From DASUPK01 sp036265435 (lineage in GTDB: Bacteria > Actinomycetota > Thermoleophilia > Solirubrobacterales > 70-9): a DNA stretch of 16,495 nucleotides. A model generated the notes under the pieces. The model ran no database searches and was not told the origin of the DNA. It saw only the letters and a program-made list of their open reading frames with translations. Shown piece by piece: positions 1 through 7,389 of this stretch (positions are counted from its first letter, which is position 1; every line of letters begins with the position of its first letter). Where the stretch lies: positions 1 through 16,495 of the forward strand of contig DATAPB010000130.1 in the NCBI GenBank assembly GCA_036265435.1. Direction: 5' to 3'. The position numbers were made by a program, and so were the translations under genes.

Positions 1-1
1 C

Positions 2-1036
2 GCGCTCGTCGAGAACGCCGAGAGGCTTCTCTTCCAGGTCGCCAACGAGGAGCAGGCCGACGACTTTCGCGAGATCGGAGACATCCTCCACGACGAGATC
101 GACAAGCTCGAGAAGCTCGCGAGCGGCGACTCCGACATCACTGGCACCCCTTCGGGCTTCCGCGACCTCGACGACAAGACGGGTGGCTTTCAGCCCGGCA
201 ACCTGATCGTGATCGCGGCACGGCCGGCCATGGGCAAGTCGACGCTTGTCTGCGACTTCGCCCAAAACGTGGCGATGAAGCACCAGAAGCCGGTCGCCCT
301 CTTCTCCCTCGAGATGTCCGAAATGGAGCTCGCCCACCGCTTCATCGGGTCCCAGTCGCGGATCTCCAGCGACCGGCTCCGCAAGGGCAAGGTCGCGAGC
401 AAGGACTGGCCGAAGGTGGTCAAGGCCTGCAATCAGCTCGAGTCCGCGCCCCTCTGGATAGATGACTCCTCCGACCTCGGCCTGCTCGAGCTGCGGGCCA
501 AAGCGCGGCGCCTGCACGCGCAGGAGCGGTCCCGCGGCCACGAGGGGCTCGGCCTGGTCATCGTCGACTACCTCCAGCTGATGCGGAGCGACGATGCGCG
601 CGCCAACCGCGTCGAGCAGGTCGCGCAGTTCAGCCGCGGCCTCAAGATCCTCGCCCGCGAGCTCAACGTCCCGGTCATCGGCATCTCCCAGCTCTCCCGC
701 GCGCCCGAGCAGCGCCCCGACAAGCGGCCGATCCTCTCCGACCTGCGCGAGTCCGGTGCGATCGAGCAGGACGCAGACCTCGTCGGCTTCCTCTATCGCG
801 ACGAGTACTACAACCAAGAGGACTCGGAGGATCCCGGTGGGGCCGAGCTCATCCTCGCCAAGCACCGCAACGGCCCGGTCGGAACCGTCCGCCTGGTCTT
901 CCTGGAGCACTATCCGAAGTTCGCCGACCGGGCCCGCGACGAGAGGCCGATCGAGCAGCGGGCGGGCGAGGGCCCGCCTATGCCCGACGTCGCGCCGGAC
1001 GTGGGCGACGACTTCGCTGACGCCGAGGAGCTCTAG
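2..1036 (+). CDS. dnaB: Replicative DNA helicase DnaB, C-terminal ATPase part (5' end outside window)
   Basis: Hexameric 5'-3' helicase that unwinds DNA at the replication fork. The reading frame is open from base 2, leaving 344 residues; the N-terminal domain and start lie upstream of the window. Visible in order (numbered from base 2): the linker into the RecA-like domain with the family signature TGTPSGFRDLD (47-57), Walker A ARPAMGKST (73-81), SLEMSEMELAHR (102-113), Walker B VIVDYLQLM (186-194), the QLSR motif (230-233), SGAIEQDAD (241-249) and the KHRNGP arginine-finger segment (287-292). The tail is acidic. No intein interrupts the Walker A region. The DnaC-like gene begins on the base after the stop, so the two are almost certainly co-transcribed, and GAGGAG at 1025-1030 inside this gene serves as its ribosome binding site. 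The family call is very secure; only the 5' truncation limits it. Confidence 0.97.
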   Translation, partial: ALVENAERLLFQVANEEQADDFREIGDILHDEIDKLEKLASGDSDITGTPSGFRDLDDKTGGFQPGNLIVIAARPAMGKSTLVCDFAQNVAMKHQKPVALFSLEMSEMELAHRFIGSQSRISSDRLRKGKVASKDWPKVVKACNQLESAPLWIDDSSDLGLLELRAKARRLHAQERSRGHEGLGLVIVDYLQLMRSDDARANRVEQVAQFSRGLKILARELNVPVIGISQLSRAPEQRPDKRPILSDLRESGAIEQDADLVGFLYRDEYYNQEDSEDPGGAELILAKHRNGPVGTVRLVFLEHYPKFADRARDERPIEQRAGEGPPMPDVAPDVGDDFADAEEL

Positions 1037-1807
1037 GTGGCGATCAATCGGCGATCCGGCGAGCGTGAACCCTGCCGTCTCGGCATCTGCGACGGCTCGG
1101 GCTGGATCCTCGGTCCCGAGAACGTCGCCCGGCCCTGCGACTGCCGCTCGCGCATGGTGGCCCAGGCGCGCCTGCGCGGCATCGACTCGGTGATCCCGCC
1201 CAAGTACCGCGGCGTCTCGTTCGACCGACCGCCGGTCACGCAGATGGACGCCTTCGTCGTCAAGCGGGTCCGGGACTTCTGCGAGTCCCTCGGCGACAAC
1301 CTGGACAGAGGCCGCGGGATGTGGTTCTTCGGCAGCTCGGGGACCGGCAAGACGACCCTGGCGATGCTGATCTCACGAACCGCGCTCGAGTCCGGCCGCT
1401 CGGTGGCGATCTACTCCCTGCCCAAGCTCCTGAGCCGTATTCGCCAGACGTACGACGCCGAGATCGGAGAGCAGTCCTACTCGCAGTTCTTCGAGCGGCT
1501 CGCGAGCGTCGACCTGCTCCATCTCGACGACCTGGGCGTCGAGAAGCAGACCGAGTGGGTCCTCGAGCAGCTCTACGCGCTGATCAACGAGCGCTATGAG
1601 CGGCAGCGCTCGTTGATCGTGACCAGCAACCTCGAGGACGACGAGCTCGAGCGCCAGCTCGGGACGCGGGTCGTCTCCCGGCTGGTCGAGATCTGCGGCG
1701 ACCCCGTCCTCCTCTTCGACGAGGACCGTCGCATGAGCGTCCCGCCCGACGTTGCGACGTCGCTGGGCGACGCCGGCGGGTCCGCCCTCGGCCCGCTCGA
1801 TCACTAG
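1037..1807 (+). CDS. DnaC/DnaI/IstB-type AAA+ ATPase, probable helicase loader
   Basis: A 256-residue ATPase expected to load the DnaB hexamer onto DNA. It starts with GTG directly after the dnaB stop, 6 bases from GAGGAG. The N-terminus holds a likely zinc ribbon, C13-x4-C18 and C34-x-C36, typical of primosomal loaders. The AAA+ core follows: Walker A GSSGTGKTT (about 99-107), Walker B LLHLDDLG (160-167), sensor-1 segment IVTSN (194-198) and an arginine-bearing GTRVVSRL segment (209-216). IstB of insertion sequences shares this fold, but there is no transposase or inverted repeat here and the partner gene is the helicase, so a replication role is the better reading. The family is secure; the loader function is inferred from context. 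Confidence 0.88.
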   Translation: MAINRRSGEREPCRLGICDGSGWILGPENVARPCDCRSRMVAQARLRGIDSVIPPKYRGVSFDRPPVTQMDAFVVKRVRDFCESLGDNLDRGRGMWFFGSSGTGKTTLAMLISRTALESGRSVAIYSLPKLLSRIRQTYDAEIGEQSYSQFFERLASVDLLHLDDLGVEKQTEWVLEQLYALINERYERQRSLIVTSNLEDDELERQLGTRVVSRLVEICGDPVLLFDEDRRMSVPPDVATSLGDAGGSALGPLDH

Positions 1808-1835
1808 ACCCGGCCGAATCCGGTCCTGAACCTCT

Positions 1836-1841
1836 AATAAT
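1836..1841 (+). promoter_or_regulatory. Candidate -10 element upstream of purA
   Basis: AATAAT (TAATAAT from 1835) is the most AT-rich stretch in the 43-base gap between the DnaC-like gene and purA, and matches the TATAAT consensus at 5 of 6 positions. Transcription would begin around 1848, giving an almost leaderless purA message, which fits the lack of a Shine-Dalgarno sequence before the purA ATG. No convincing -35 element is present, so confidence is low. Confidence 0.33.
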
Positions 1842-1850
1842 TCCCTGGTC

Positions 1851-3161
<1,311 letters not shown>

Positions 3162-3213
3162 GTCGGCGCGCTACCTGCTGGGACTGGCGATCCGCTGCAC
3201 GTTCCTCGCGCGC

Positions 3214-3945
3214 CTATGCGAGCGCTCCGGTCGCGCGCATCCCGTGCTCGCCGATGTAGGCGGGGATCAGGCCCTCCTCGACGCCCTTCTCCTCGCCGCG
3301 GCTGAGCATCCGTAGCCCCAGGATGGTCGCGGCCAGCGTCGCCGTGACGCCCAGGCTCACCTGCACGCTGAGCAGCCCCTGACGCGTCCAGTAGACGTCC
3401 TCGAGGTCGAGCAGCAGGGCCGCTTCGTCCATCGTCAGGCCCATCCCGATGCCGAAGGGGATCGCGAGCGTCGCCTCGATGCCCTCGCTCCGCGTGGTGA
3501 TCGCAGCGATGCCCGAGGCGAACGCGATCAGGATTCCCGGGATGAAGTGGTGGATGTGGCGGCCGCTGACCCGGACGTTCCGGAACGGCCCCCTGCCGCG
3601 CCGGATGCCCCAGGTCGAGAGCCGGGCGATGGCGAAGGCGCCGAGGAAGCCCTGGAGGAGGTTGAAGAGGGCCGTCTCGTGGTGTGACGTCGCGCGAATG
3701 CCCCGCCGGGCGACGGTGATCGTGTCCAGGGTGGCTTGACCGGCTACGTCGACGAAGCCCTCCGGCGTGTCGGCCTCCGAGCTCTCCCGGCGCCGGCGAG
3801 CCATCCGCAGCAGCTCCCCGCTGAACAGGGTGCCCGCCGCCCCGAGAGCCAGGACAGCCAGCCCGACGGTGGTGCGCTCCGCGGTCGCCTCGCCGGCGAG
3901 GGCCGCGAGTCCTCGCTTCCGCCGCGTTCGGAAGGACCTCCTCAT
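3214..3945 (-). CDS. Multi-pass membrane protein with HIHH motif, function unknown
   Basis: 243 residues. A basic N-terminus (RRSFRTRRKRG) precedes about five hydrophobic segments at roughly 26-43, 92-112, 134-150, 158-180 and 193-213. Two conserved-looking polar motifs flank or sit in the membrane segments: GRHIHHFIPGI (128-138) and GLTMDEAALLLDLEDVYW (169-186), combining clustered His with Asp/Glu. I recognise this pairing from uncharacterised integral membrane proteins of actinobacteria, but know no assigned function; metal binding by the His/Asp/Glu cluster is a guess. The start shown places the basic stretch at the N-terminus. It is transcribed alone, convergent with purA and divergent from the GlsB-like gene. 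Confidence 0.75.
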   Translation of the reverse strand: MRRSFRTRRKRGLAALAGEATAERTTVGLAVLALGAAGTLFSGELLRMARRRRESSEADTPEGFVDVAGQATLDTITVARRGIRATSHHETALFNLLQGFLGAFAIARLSTWGIRRGRGPFRNVRVSGRHIHHFIPGILIAFASGIAAITTRSEGIEATLAIPFGIGMGLTMDEAALLLDLEDVYWTRQGLLSVQVSLGVTATLAATILGLRMLSRGEEKGVEEGLIPAYIGEHGMRATGALA

Positions 3946-4212
3946 GCGCCGCGGATGCTAGCCGCGGGCGCTTTGTTGACCCCGCAAACTGGGCAGGAAT
4001 TAGGCCGAATGCAGCCGAAATCAGTGCCCACTACTGACCCTCGAGTCCGCTCCGATCCTTAGGATTTCGCCGATGCGGAGACTGCTCACACCGGTCAGGG
4101 AAGGCGTCAGCGCCGCGCGGCATGTGTTCTGGTACCTGAGCTACCACTCCGCTCCGCGCCAGCGCCCCTAGCCCGTCCCCCGGCCCCCTGGCGGTCGATA
4201 GGGTCCATTCGG
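3946..4212. other. Divergent intergenic region, mostly empty
   Basis: 267 bases between the membrane-protein gene (minus) and the GlsB-like gene (plus). It holds an 11-base palindrome ATCCT-T-AGGAT at 4055-4065 and a possible -35 box TTGACC near 3975-3980, but no matching -10 box that I would defend. A 32-codon open frame (4073-4171) is listed separately. I see no RNA gene, and nothing else is supported. Confidence 0.5.
4073..4171 (+). CDS. Possible small protein of 32 residues
   Basis: An ATG frame encoding MRRLLTPVREGVSAARHVFW followed by 12 more residues to TAG. It is basic and amphipathic, with a short aromatic segment (HVFWYLSYH), and lies 42 bases upstream of the GlsB-like gene on the same strand. 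There is no clear ribosome binding site (the preceding bases are gatttcgccg) and I recognise no homologue. In such GC-rich DNA short open frames arise by chance, so this is only a candidate. Confidence 0.2.
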   Translation: MRRLLTPVREGVSAARHVFWYLSYHSAPRQRP

Positions 4213-4467
4213 ATGGGAATCATCGCCTGGATATTCCTCGGGCTCTTCGCCGGCCTGATCGCCCGAGCCCTGGTCCCCGGGCGCACCGAGCCCGGCGGCT
4301 GCTTCGGTACGACGGCCGTGGGCATCCTCGGCGCCTTGATCGGCGGCTTCATCGCCAGCGCCCTCGACATCGGCCATGTCGACGAGTTCTTCGACCTCGG
4401 CACCTGGCTGATCGCGATCGGCGGCTCGGTGCTCCTGCTGCTGATCATCCGCGCGTTCACCCGCTGA
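4213..4467 (+). CDS. GlsB/YeaQ/YmgE-family small membrane protein
   Basis: 84 residues forming three hydrophobic helices (about 3-20, 32-53 and 64-80) with the family features GLFAGLIARALVPG near the N-terminus and a Gly-rich second helix, TTAVGILGALIGGFIAS. Proteins of this 'transglycosylase-associated' family are small inner-membrane proteins linked to stress responses; their biochemical role is not settled. No Shine-Dalgarno sequence is visible before the ATG, a trait shared with purA and the mgd operon in this window. It ends 54 bases before the SnoaL-like gene and may be transcribed with it. Confidence 0.85.
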   Translation: MGIIAWIFLGLFAGLIARALVPGRTEPGGCFGTTAVGILGALIGGFIASALDIGHVDEFFDLGTWLIAIGGSVLLLLIIRAFTR

Positions 4468-4521
4468 GAGCAAATCCAGATGGAGGTTCGCTCTGCCCGA
4501 TTACTCGGCTACGGTGGCGGG

Positions 4522-4947
4522 ATGGCTGACGAGAACGTCGAAGTGGTCCGACGCAGCTTCGAAGCAATCCGTAACCGCGACATCGACGCACTTCTGCGGC
4601 TCTACGAACCGGACGCAGAGTTCCGCCCCCTCACCGGGACCCGGGTTGAGTCCGGGGGCTACCGCGGACATGAGGGAATCCGCGCGTACTTCGAGGAGGT
4701 CGACACGGTCTGGGATCAGATGCTTCCTCACGCCGACGATCTGCGGTCTCATGGTGCCCTGGTGGTCGTAGTCGGCGGCTGCATGGTTCGCGGCCGGGAG
4801 AGCGGCGCCGAGACGGAGACGCCCATGGCGTGGGTGTTCCACGTCCGGAACGGCCGCGTCGCCAGCCACCTGGCTTTCTCGGATGTGGATGAGGCGCTCT
4901 CCGCCGCCGGACTTGGGAGCGGAGAGCGCCTCGAGAATCCGTCGTAG
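4522..4947 (+). CDS. SnoaL-like / NTF2-fold protein
   Basis: 141 residues of the SnoaL-like family: a small cone-shaped alpha+beta barrel used for many unrelated small-molecule reactions or for binding. The N-terminus MADENVEVVRRSFEAIRNRD and the segment LLRLYEPDAEFRP are characteristic, as is the C-terminal HVRNGRVASHLAFSDVDEAL. The start at 4522 is preferred over an in-frame ATG 42 bases upstream because it yields the standard family N-terminus and follows a purine-rich ggtggcggg. The substrate cannot be told. Its last codons form half of a perfect 14-bp hairpin, and its stop lies only 7 bases from the stop of the convergent VOC gene. Confidence 0.82.
   Translation: MADENVEVVRRSFEAIRNRDIDALLRLYEPDAEFRPLTGTRVESGGYRGHEGIRAYFEEVDTVWDQMLPHADDLRSHGALVVVVGGCMVRGRESGAETETPMAWVFHVRNGRVASHLAFSDVDEALSAAGLGSGERLENPS
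4891..4932. terminator. Perfect 14-bp hairpin, likely bidirectional terminator
   Basis: GAGGCGCTCTCCGC (4891-4904) is an exact reverse complement of GCGGAGAGCGCCTC (4919-4932), with a 14-base loop. It lies within the last codons of the SnoaL-like gene and 23 bases beyond the stop of the convergent VOC gene, so it can end transcripts from both strands. There is no T-tract on either side, consistent with the stem-only terminators often seen in actinobacteria. Both arms are coding, yet a 14-bp perfect match is unlikely by chance. Confidence 0.65.
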
Positions 4948-4954
4948 CCGGTCG

Positions 4955-5359
4955 TCAATACGCGATCTCGACGACCATCAGCTGGTTCCCCTCGGGGTCG
5001 CGGAGCCAGAAGAGCGGCGGCACGGGCTCGCCCATCTCGCTGATCTCGTCGTCCACGTCCACCCCGCGCTCCTTGAGCTGCGCGTGGTACGCCTTGATGT
5101 CAGCGGTCCGCAGGCTGACGCCCGTCTCCCTCCCGCCGGCCGCGTTGTCCGGCCCGGGCGGACAGAGGGCGATCGGGGTCTCCGCGCCGCTCGGGGCCAC
5201 CTCGACCCAGCGACCCTCGACGCCCTCGCCGAAGGGGACGTCCGTGCGCTTCTCGAGGCCGAGTGCCTCGGTGTAGAAGTCGACCATCCTGTCTTGGTCG
5301 GCGACCGGGACGATCACGGCCGCCAGGTTGGTGATTGCCGGGGTGGTTGCTGTGCTCAT
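4955..5359 (-). CDS. VOC-superfamily (glyoxalase/dioxygenase fold) protein
   Basis: 134 residues of the vicinal oxygen chelate superfamily, built from two beta-alpha-beta-beta-beta modules. The first module shows AVIVPVADQDRMVDFYTEAL (about 14-33) and GRWVEVAPSG; the second shows VSLRTADIKAYHAQLKERGV and ends with the family signature FWLRDPEGNQLMVVE (117-131). The Glu of MVVE is a usual metal ligand, but a complete ligand set cannot be assigned by eye. The start at 5359 is chosen over a longer frame to 5431 because a strong AGGAGGA lies just upstream of it. It is the last gene of the minus-strand NMG/formate operon, 84 bases after a cupin gene, so its membership is probable rather than certain. 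The substrate is unknown. Confidence 0.82.
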   Translation of the reverse strand: MSTATTPAITNLAAVIVPVADQDRMVDFYTEALGLEKRTDVPFGEGVEGRWVEVAPSGAETPIALCPPGPDNAAGGRETGVSLRTADIKAYHAQLKERGVDVDDEISEMGEPVPPLFWLRDPEGNQLMVVEIAY

Positions 5360-5362
5360 CGG

Positions 5363-5369
5363 TCCTCCT
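5363..5369 (-). promoter_or_regulatory. Ribosome binding site of the VOC gene
   Basis: AGGAGGA on the minus strand, 3 bases before the ATG at 5359. It is one of the strongest Shine-Dalgarno matches in the window and decides the start against the longer in-frame alternative at 5431. Confidence 0.7.
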
Positions 5370-5443
5370 GGGGTTGGGAAAGTTCGTTCACCCCTGAGAC
5401 CGCAGCCGGCGTCCGGGCTCATCGGTGCCAACGCGAATCTGTT

Positions 5444-5797
5444 CTATGAGCTCGCGTATTCCTCGCTGCCGAGGATGTGCAGCGAGACGTACTCCTCGTC
5501 GCCCACCACCCAGCTGTCGTGGCCGGGCGGCACGTAGAAGAAGTCCCCCGGCTTCATCGTCACCTCGCGGCCGTCGTCCATCTTCGCGATCGCCTGGCCC
5601 CGCAGGACCAAGCCGACGTGCTCGACCTGGCACGACGCCTCTCCCGTCACCGGGCCGACGTGCTCGGACCACTTCCAGCCCGGCTCGTAGGTCGCGCGGC
5701 CAATCGTGGTCGGCCCCACCCGGTAGAGCTCGAACCTCCCTTTTTCGAAGGTGCGTACCTCGGTCGGGTCGTCGAAGTTGATCAGCTCGAGATCCAT
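5444..5797 (-). CDS. Cupin-domain protein, first of two
   Basis: 117 residues forming a single cupin barrel. Visible parts: FELYRVGPTTIGRATYEPGW leading to WSEHVGPVTG (about 43-52), EHVGLVLRGQAIAKMDDG as cupin motif 1, then EVTMKPGDFFYVPPGHDSWV, where PPGHDSW corresponds to motif 2. Possible metal ligands are His45, the Glu-His pair of VEHV and the His of PPGHD, so metal binding is plausible but incomplete by the classic HxH rule. It starts 8 bases after the stop of the upstream cupin gene and is clearly in the same operon. Its link to methylamine or C1 metabolism is positional only; the reaction is unknown. It could instead be a small-molecule-binding or detoxifying protein. Confidence 0.78.
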   Translation of the reverse strand: MDLELINFDDPTEVRTFEKGRFELYRVGPTTIGRATYEPGWKWSEHVGPVTGEASCQVEHVGLVLRGQAIAKMDDGREVTMKPGDFFYVPPGHDSWVVGDEEYVSLHILGSEEYASS

Positions 5798-5805
5798 GCG
5801 CCCCG

Positions 5806-6171
5806 TCAGGCCGGCTCGGCGCCCAGGAAGGTCTGCTCGAGCGTGCCCGACTCGTGGACCGTCACCACCAGAAGGGGGACGTCGCCGACGTTTCGGAAGC
5901 CGTGCGGGGTATCGGCGGGTACGACGAGCATCTGGTTCGGGCTGAGCTCGGTGACCGTCTCTCCCGCGGTCCAGCGGCCGCTGCCCTCGAGCAGGACGAA
6001 TGTCTCCGAGTAGGGGTGAACGTGGAGTTCGACGAACTTCCCCGGAGGGGTCCGGACCACGAACATCGTGATGTCGATCCCCGCCCGCTCCTTCGCCTCG
6101 AACAGGGCGGCGGTCGGGCTGAGCATCATGTCCTCGAGGTCGAGCTTGACGACCCGTCGTGCTGCGTCCAT
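5806..6171 (-). CDS. Cupin-domain protein, second of two
   Basis: 121 residues with a well-formed cupin: motif 1 ELHVHPYSETFVLLEG supplies His50, His52 and Glu56, and motif 2 VPADTPHGFRNVGD supplies His90, the full set for a mononuclear metal site. It is not closely similar to the neighbouring cupin, so the pair is probably not a recent duplication. The start at 6171 is chosen because GGAGG lies 6 bases upstream; a longer frame to 6252 would add an Arg-rich, low-quality leader overlapping the formate dehydrogenase gene. It lies 13 bases downstream of that gene in the same operon. Enzymatic or sensory roles are both possible and the substrate is not deducible. Confidence 0.82.
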   Translation of the reverse strand: MDAARRVVKLDLEDMMLSPTAALFEAKERAGIDITMFVVRTPPGKFVELHVHPYSETFVLLEGSGRWTAGETVTELSPNQMLVVPADTPHGFRNVGDVPLLVVTVHESGTLEQTFLGAEPA

Positions 6172-6177
6172 GTTCGA

Positions 6178-6182
6178 CCTCC
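6178..6182 (-). promoter_or_regulatory. Ribosome binding site of the second cupin
   Basis: GGAGG on the minus strand with a 6-base spacer to the ATG at 6171. It lies in the 13-base gap after the formate dehydrogenase stop and fixes the cupin start at 6171. Confidence 0.7.
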
Positions 6183-6184
6183 GA

Positions 6185-7384
6185 CTAGCGGCTGAAGCGC
6201 GCCGCCTCCTCGGAGCCCTCTGTCGCGGAGCCCTCGCTGTATGAGTGGGCACCGGCTCCGGCGAGCTTGCCGCCCTCCACGATCAGGTACTCCTCGCGGA
6301 TCGGCTTCCCCTCGAAGTGGCACTCGAGGATCTCCCTCGTTCCCGCGGCGTAACGCGCCTGGGCCGACAGGCTCGAGCCCGACGTGTGCGGGGTCATCCC
6401 GTGCCAGGGCATCGTCCGCCAGGGATGGTCCTGGGGCGCGGGCTGCGGGAACCAGACGTCACCCGCGTAGCCAGCGAGCTGTCCGGACTCGAGCGCGCGC
6501 ACGATCGCATCTCGGTCGCAGATCTTGCCGCGCGCGGTGTTGATCAGGTAGGCGCCGCGCTTCATCCGCGAGAGCATCTGCTCGTCGAAGAGGTTCTCGG
6601 TCTCGGGATGGAGCGGGGCATTGATCGTGACGACGTCGCACTCGCCCACCATCTCCTCGGTGGTCTCGTGGAAGGTCACCCCGAGCTCCTCCTCCACTTC
6701 CGACGGCAGCCGGTGGCGGTCGGTGTAGTGCAGGCCGACGTCGAACGGCTTCATCCGGCGGAGAACCGCTGTGCCGATGCGGCCCGCGGCGACGGTCCCG
6801 ACCTGCATCCCCTCCACGTCGTACTCCCGCGAGACACAGTCGGCGATGTTCCAGCCGCCATCGACGACGGTCTTGTACGACGGGATGTAGTTCCGAACCA
6901 GCCCCAGGATCATCATCACGACGTGCTCGGAGACGCTGATCGAGTTGCAGTAGGTGACTTCGGCGACCGTGATCCCGTTGTCGATTGCGGCCTGCAGGTC
7001 GACGTGATCCGAGCCGATTCCCGCGGTGATCGACATCTTCAGGTTCGGCGCCTTGGCGATCCGCTCGGCGGTCAGATAGGCGGGCCAGAAGGGCTGTGAG
7101 ATGACCACCTCGGCGTCGGGGAGGTGCTGGTCGAACTCGGAGTTCTCACCGTCCTTGTCGGCGGTGACGACCAGCTCGTGGCCAGCGTCCTCGAGGAACT
7201 TCCGCAGACCAAGCTCGCCGGAGACGCAGCCGAGGAGCTCGCCCGGTGAGAAGTCGATCGCGCTCGGGGTGGGGGTGGTCTGCCCATCGGGATACTTCTC
7301 GATCTTGGGAATGTCGTCGCGCGCGTATGTGGGCGGATAGCCGTCCACCGGGTCGTCGTAGAGAACACAAACGATCTTCGCCAT
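6185..7384 (-). CDS. fdh: NAD-dependent formate dehydrogenase
   Basis: 399-residue metal-free formate dehydrogenase (D-2-hydroxyacid dehydrogenase superfamily) that oxidises formate to CO2 while reducing NAD+. The numbering is one ahead of the well-studied Pseudomonas sp. 101 enzyme, and all key residues are present: Asn147, Arg285 (NTARGK), Gln314 (FPQPAPQDHPW) and His333 (TPHTSG). The nucleotide-binding loop GTVAAGRIG (196-204) is followed by Asp222 in HYTDRHR, which indicates NAD rather than NADP. The C-terminal signature GAGAHSYSEGSATEGSEEAA is intact. The ATG at 7384 has AGGAGG 9 bases upstream, inside the end of mgsC; the frame stays open much further upstream, but that region is coding for other genes. 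Its place in an NMG-type operon suggests it is the terminal step of methyl-group oxidation. Confidence 0.96.
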   Translation of the reverse strand: MAKIVCVLYDDPVDGYPPTYARDDIPKIEKYPDGQTTPTPSAIDFSPGELLGCVSGELGLRKFLEDAGHELVVTADKDGENSEFDQHLPDAEVVISQPFWPAYLTAERIAKAPNLKMSITAGIGSDHVDLQAAIDNGITVAEVTYCNSISVSEHVVMMILGLVRNYIPSYKTVVDGGWNIADCVSREYDVEGMQVGTVAAGRIGTAVLRRMKPFDVGLHYTDRHRLPSEVEEELGVTFHETTEEMVGECDVVTINAPLHPETENLFDEQMLSRMKRGAYLINTARGKICDRDAIVRALESGQLAGYAGDVWFPQPAPQDHPWRTMPWHGMTPHTSGSSLSAQARYAAGTREILECHFEGKPIREEYLIVEGGKLAGAGAHSYSEGSATEGSEEAARFSR

Positions 7385-7389
7385 CTTGA

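Noticed and set aside
5444..6171. Recent tandem duplication of a cupin gene
   Set aside because: The two proteins share the fold but have different motif residues and little sequence in common by eye, so they are separate family members.
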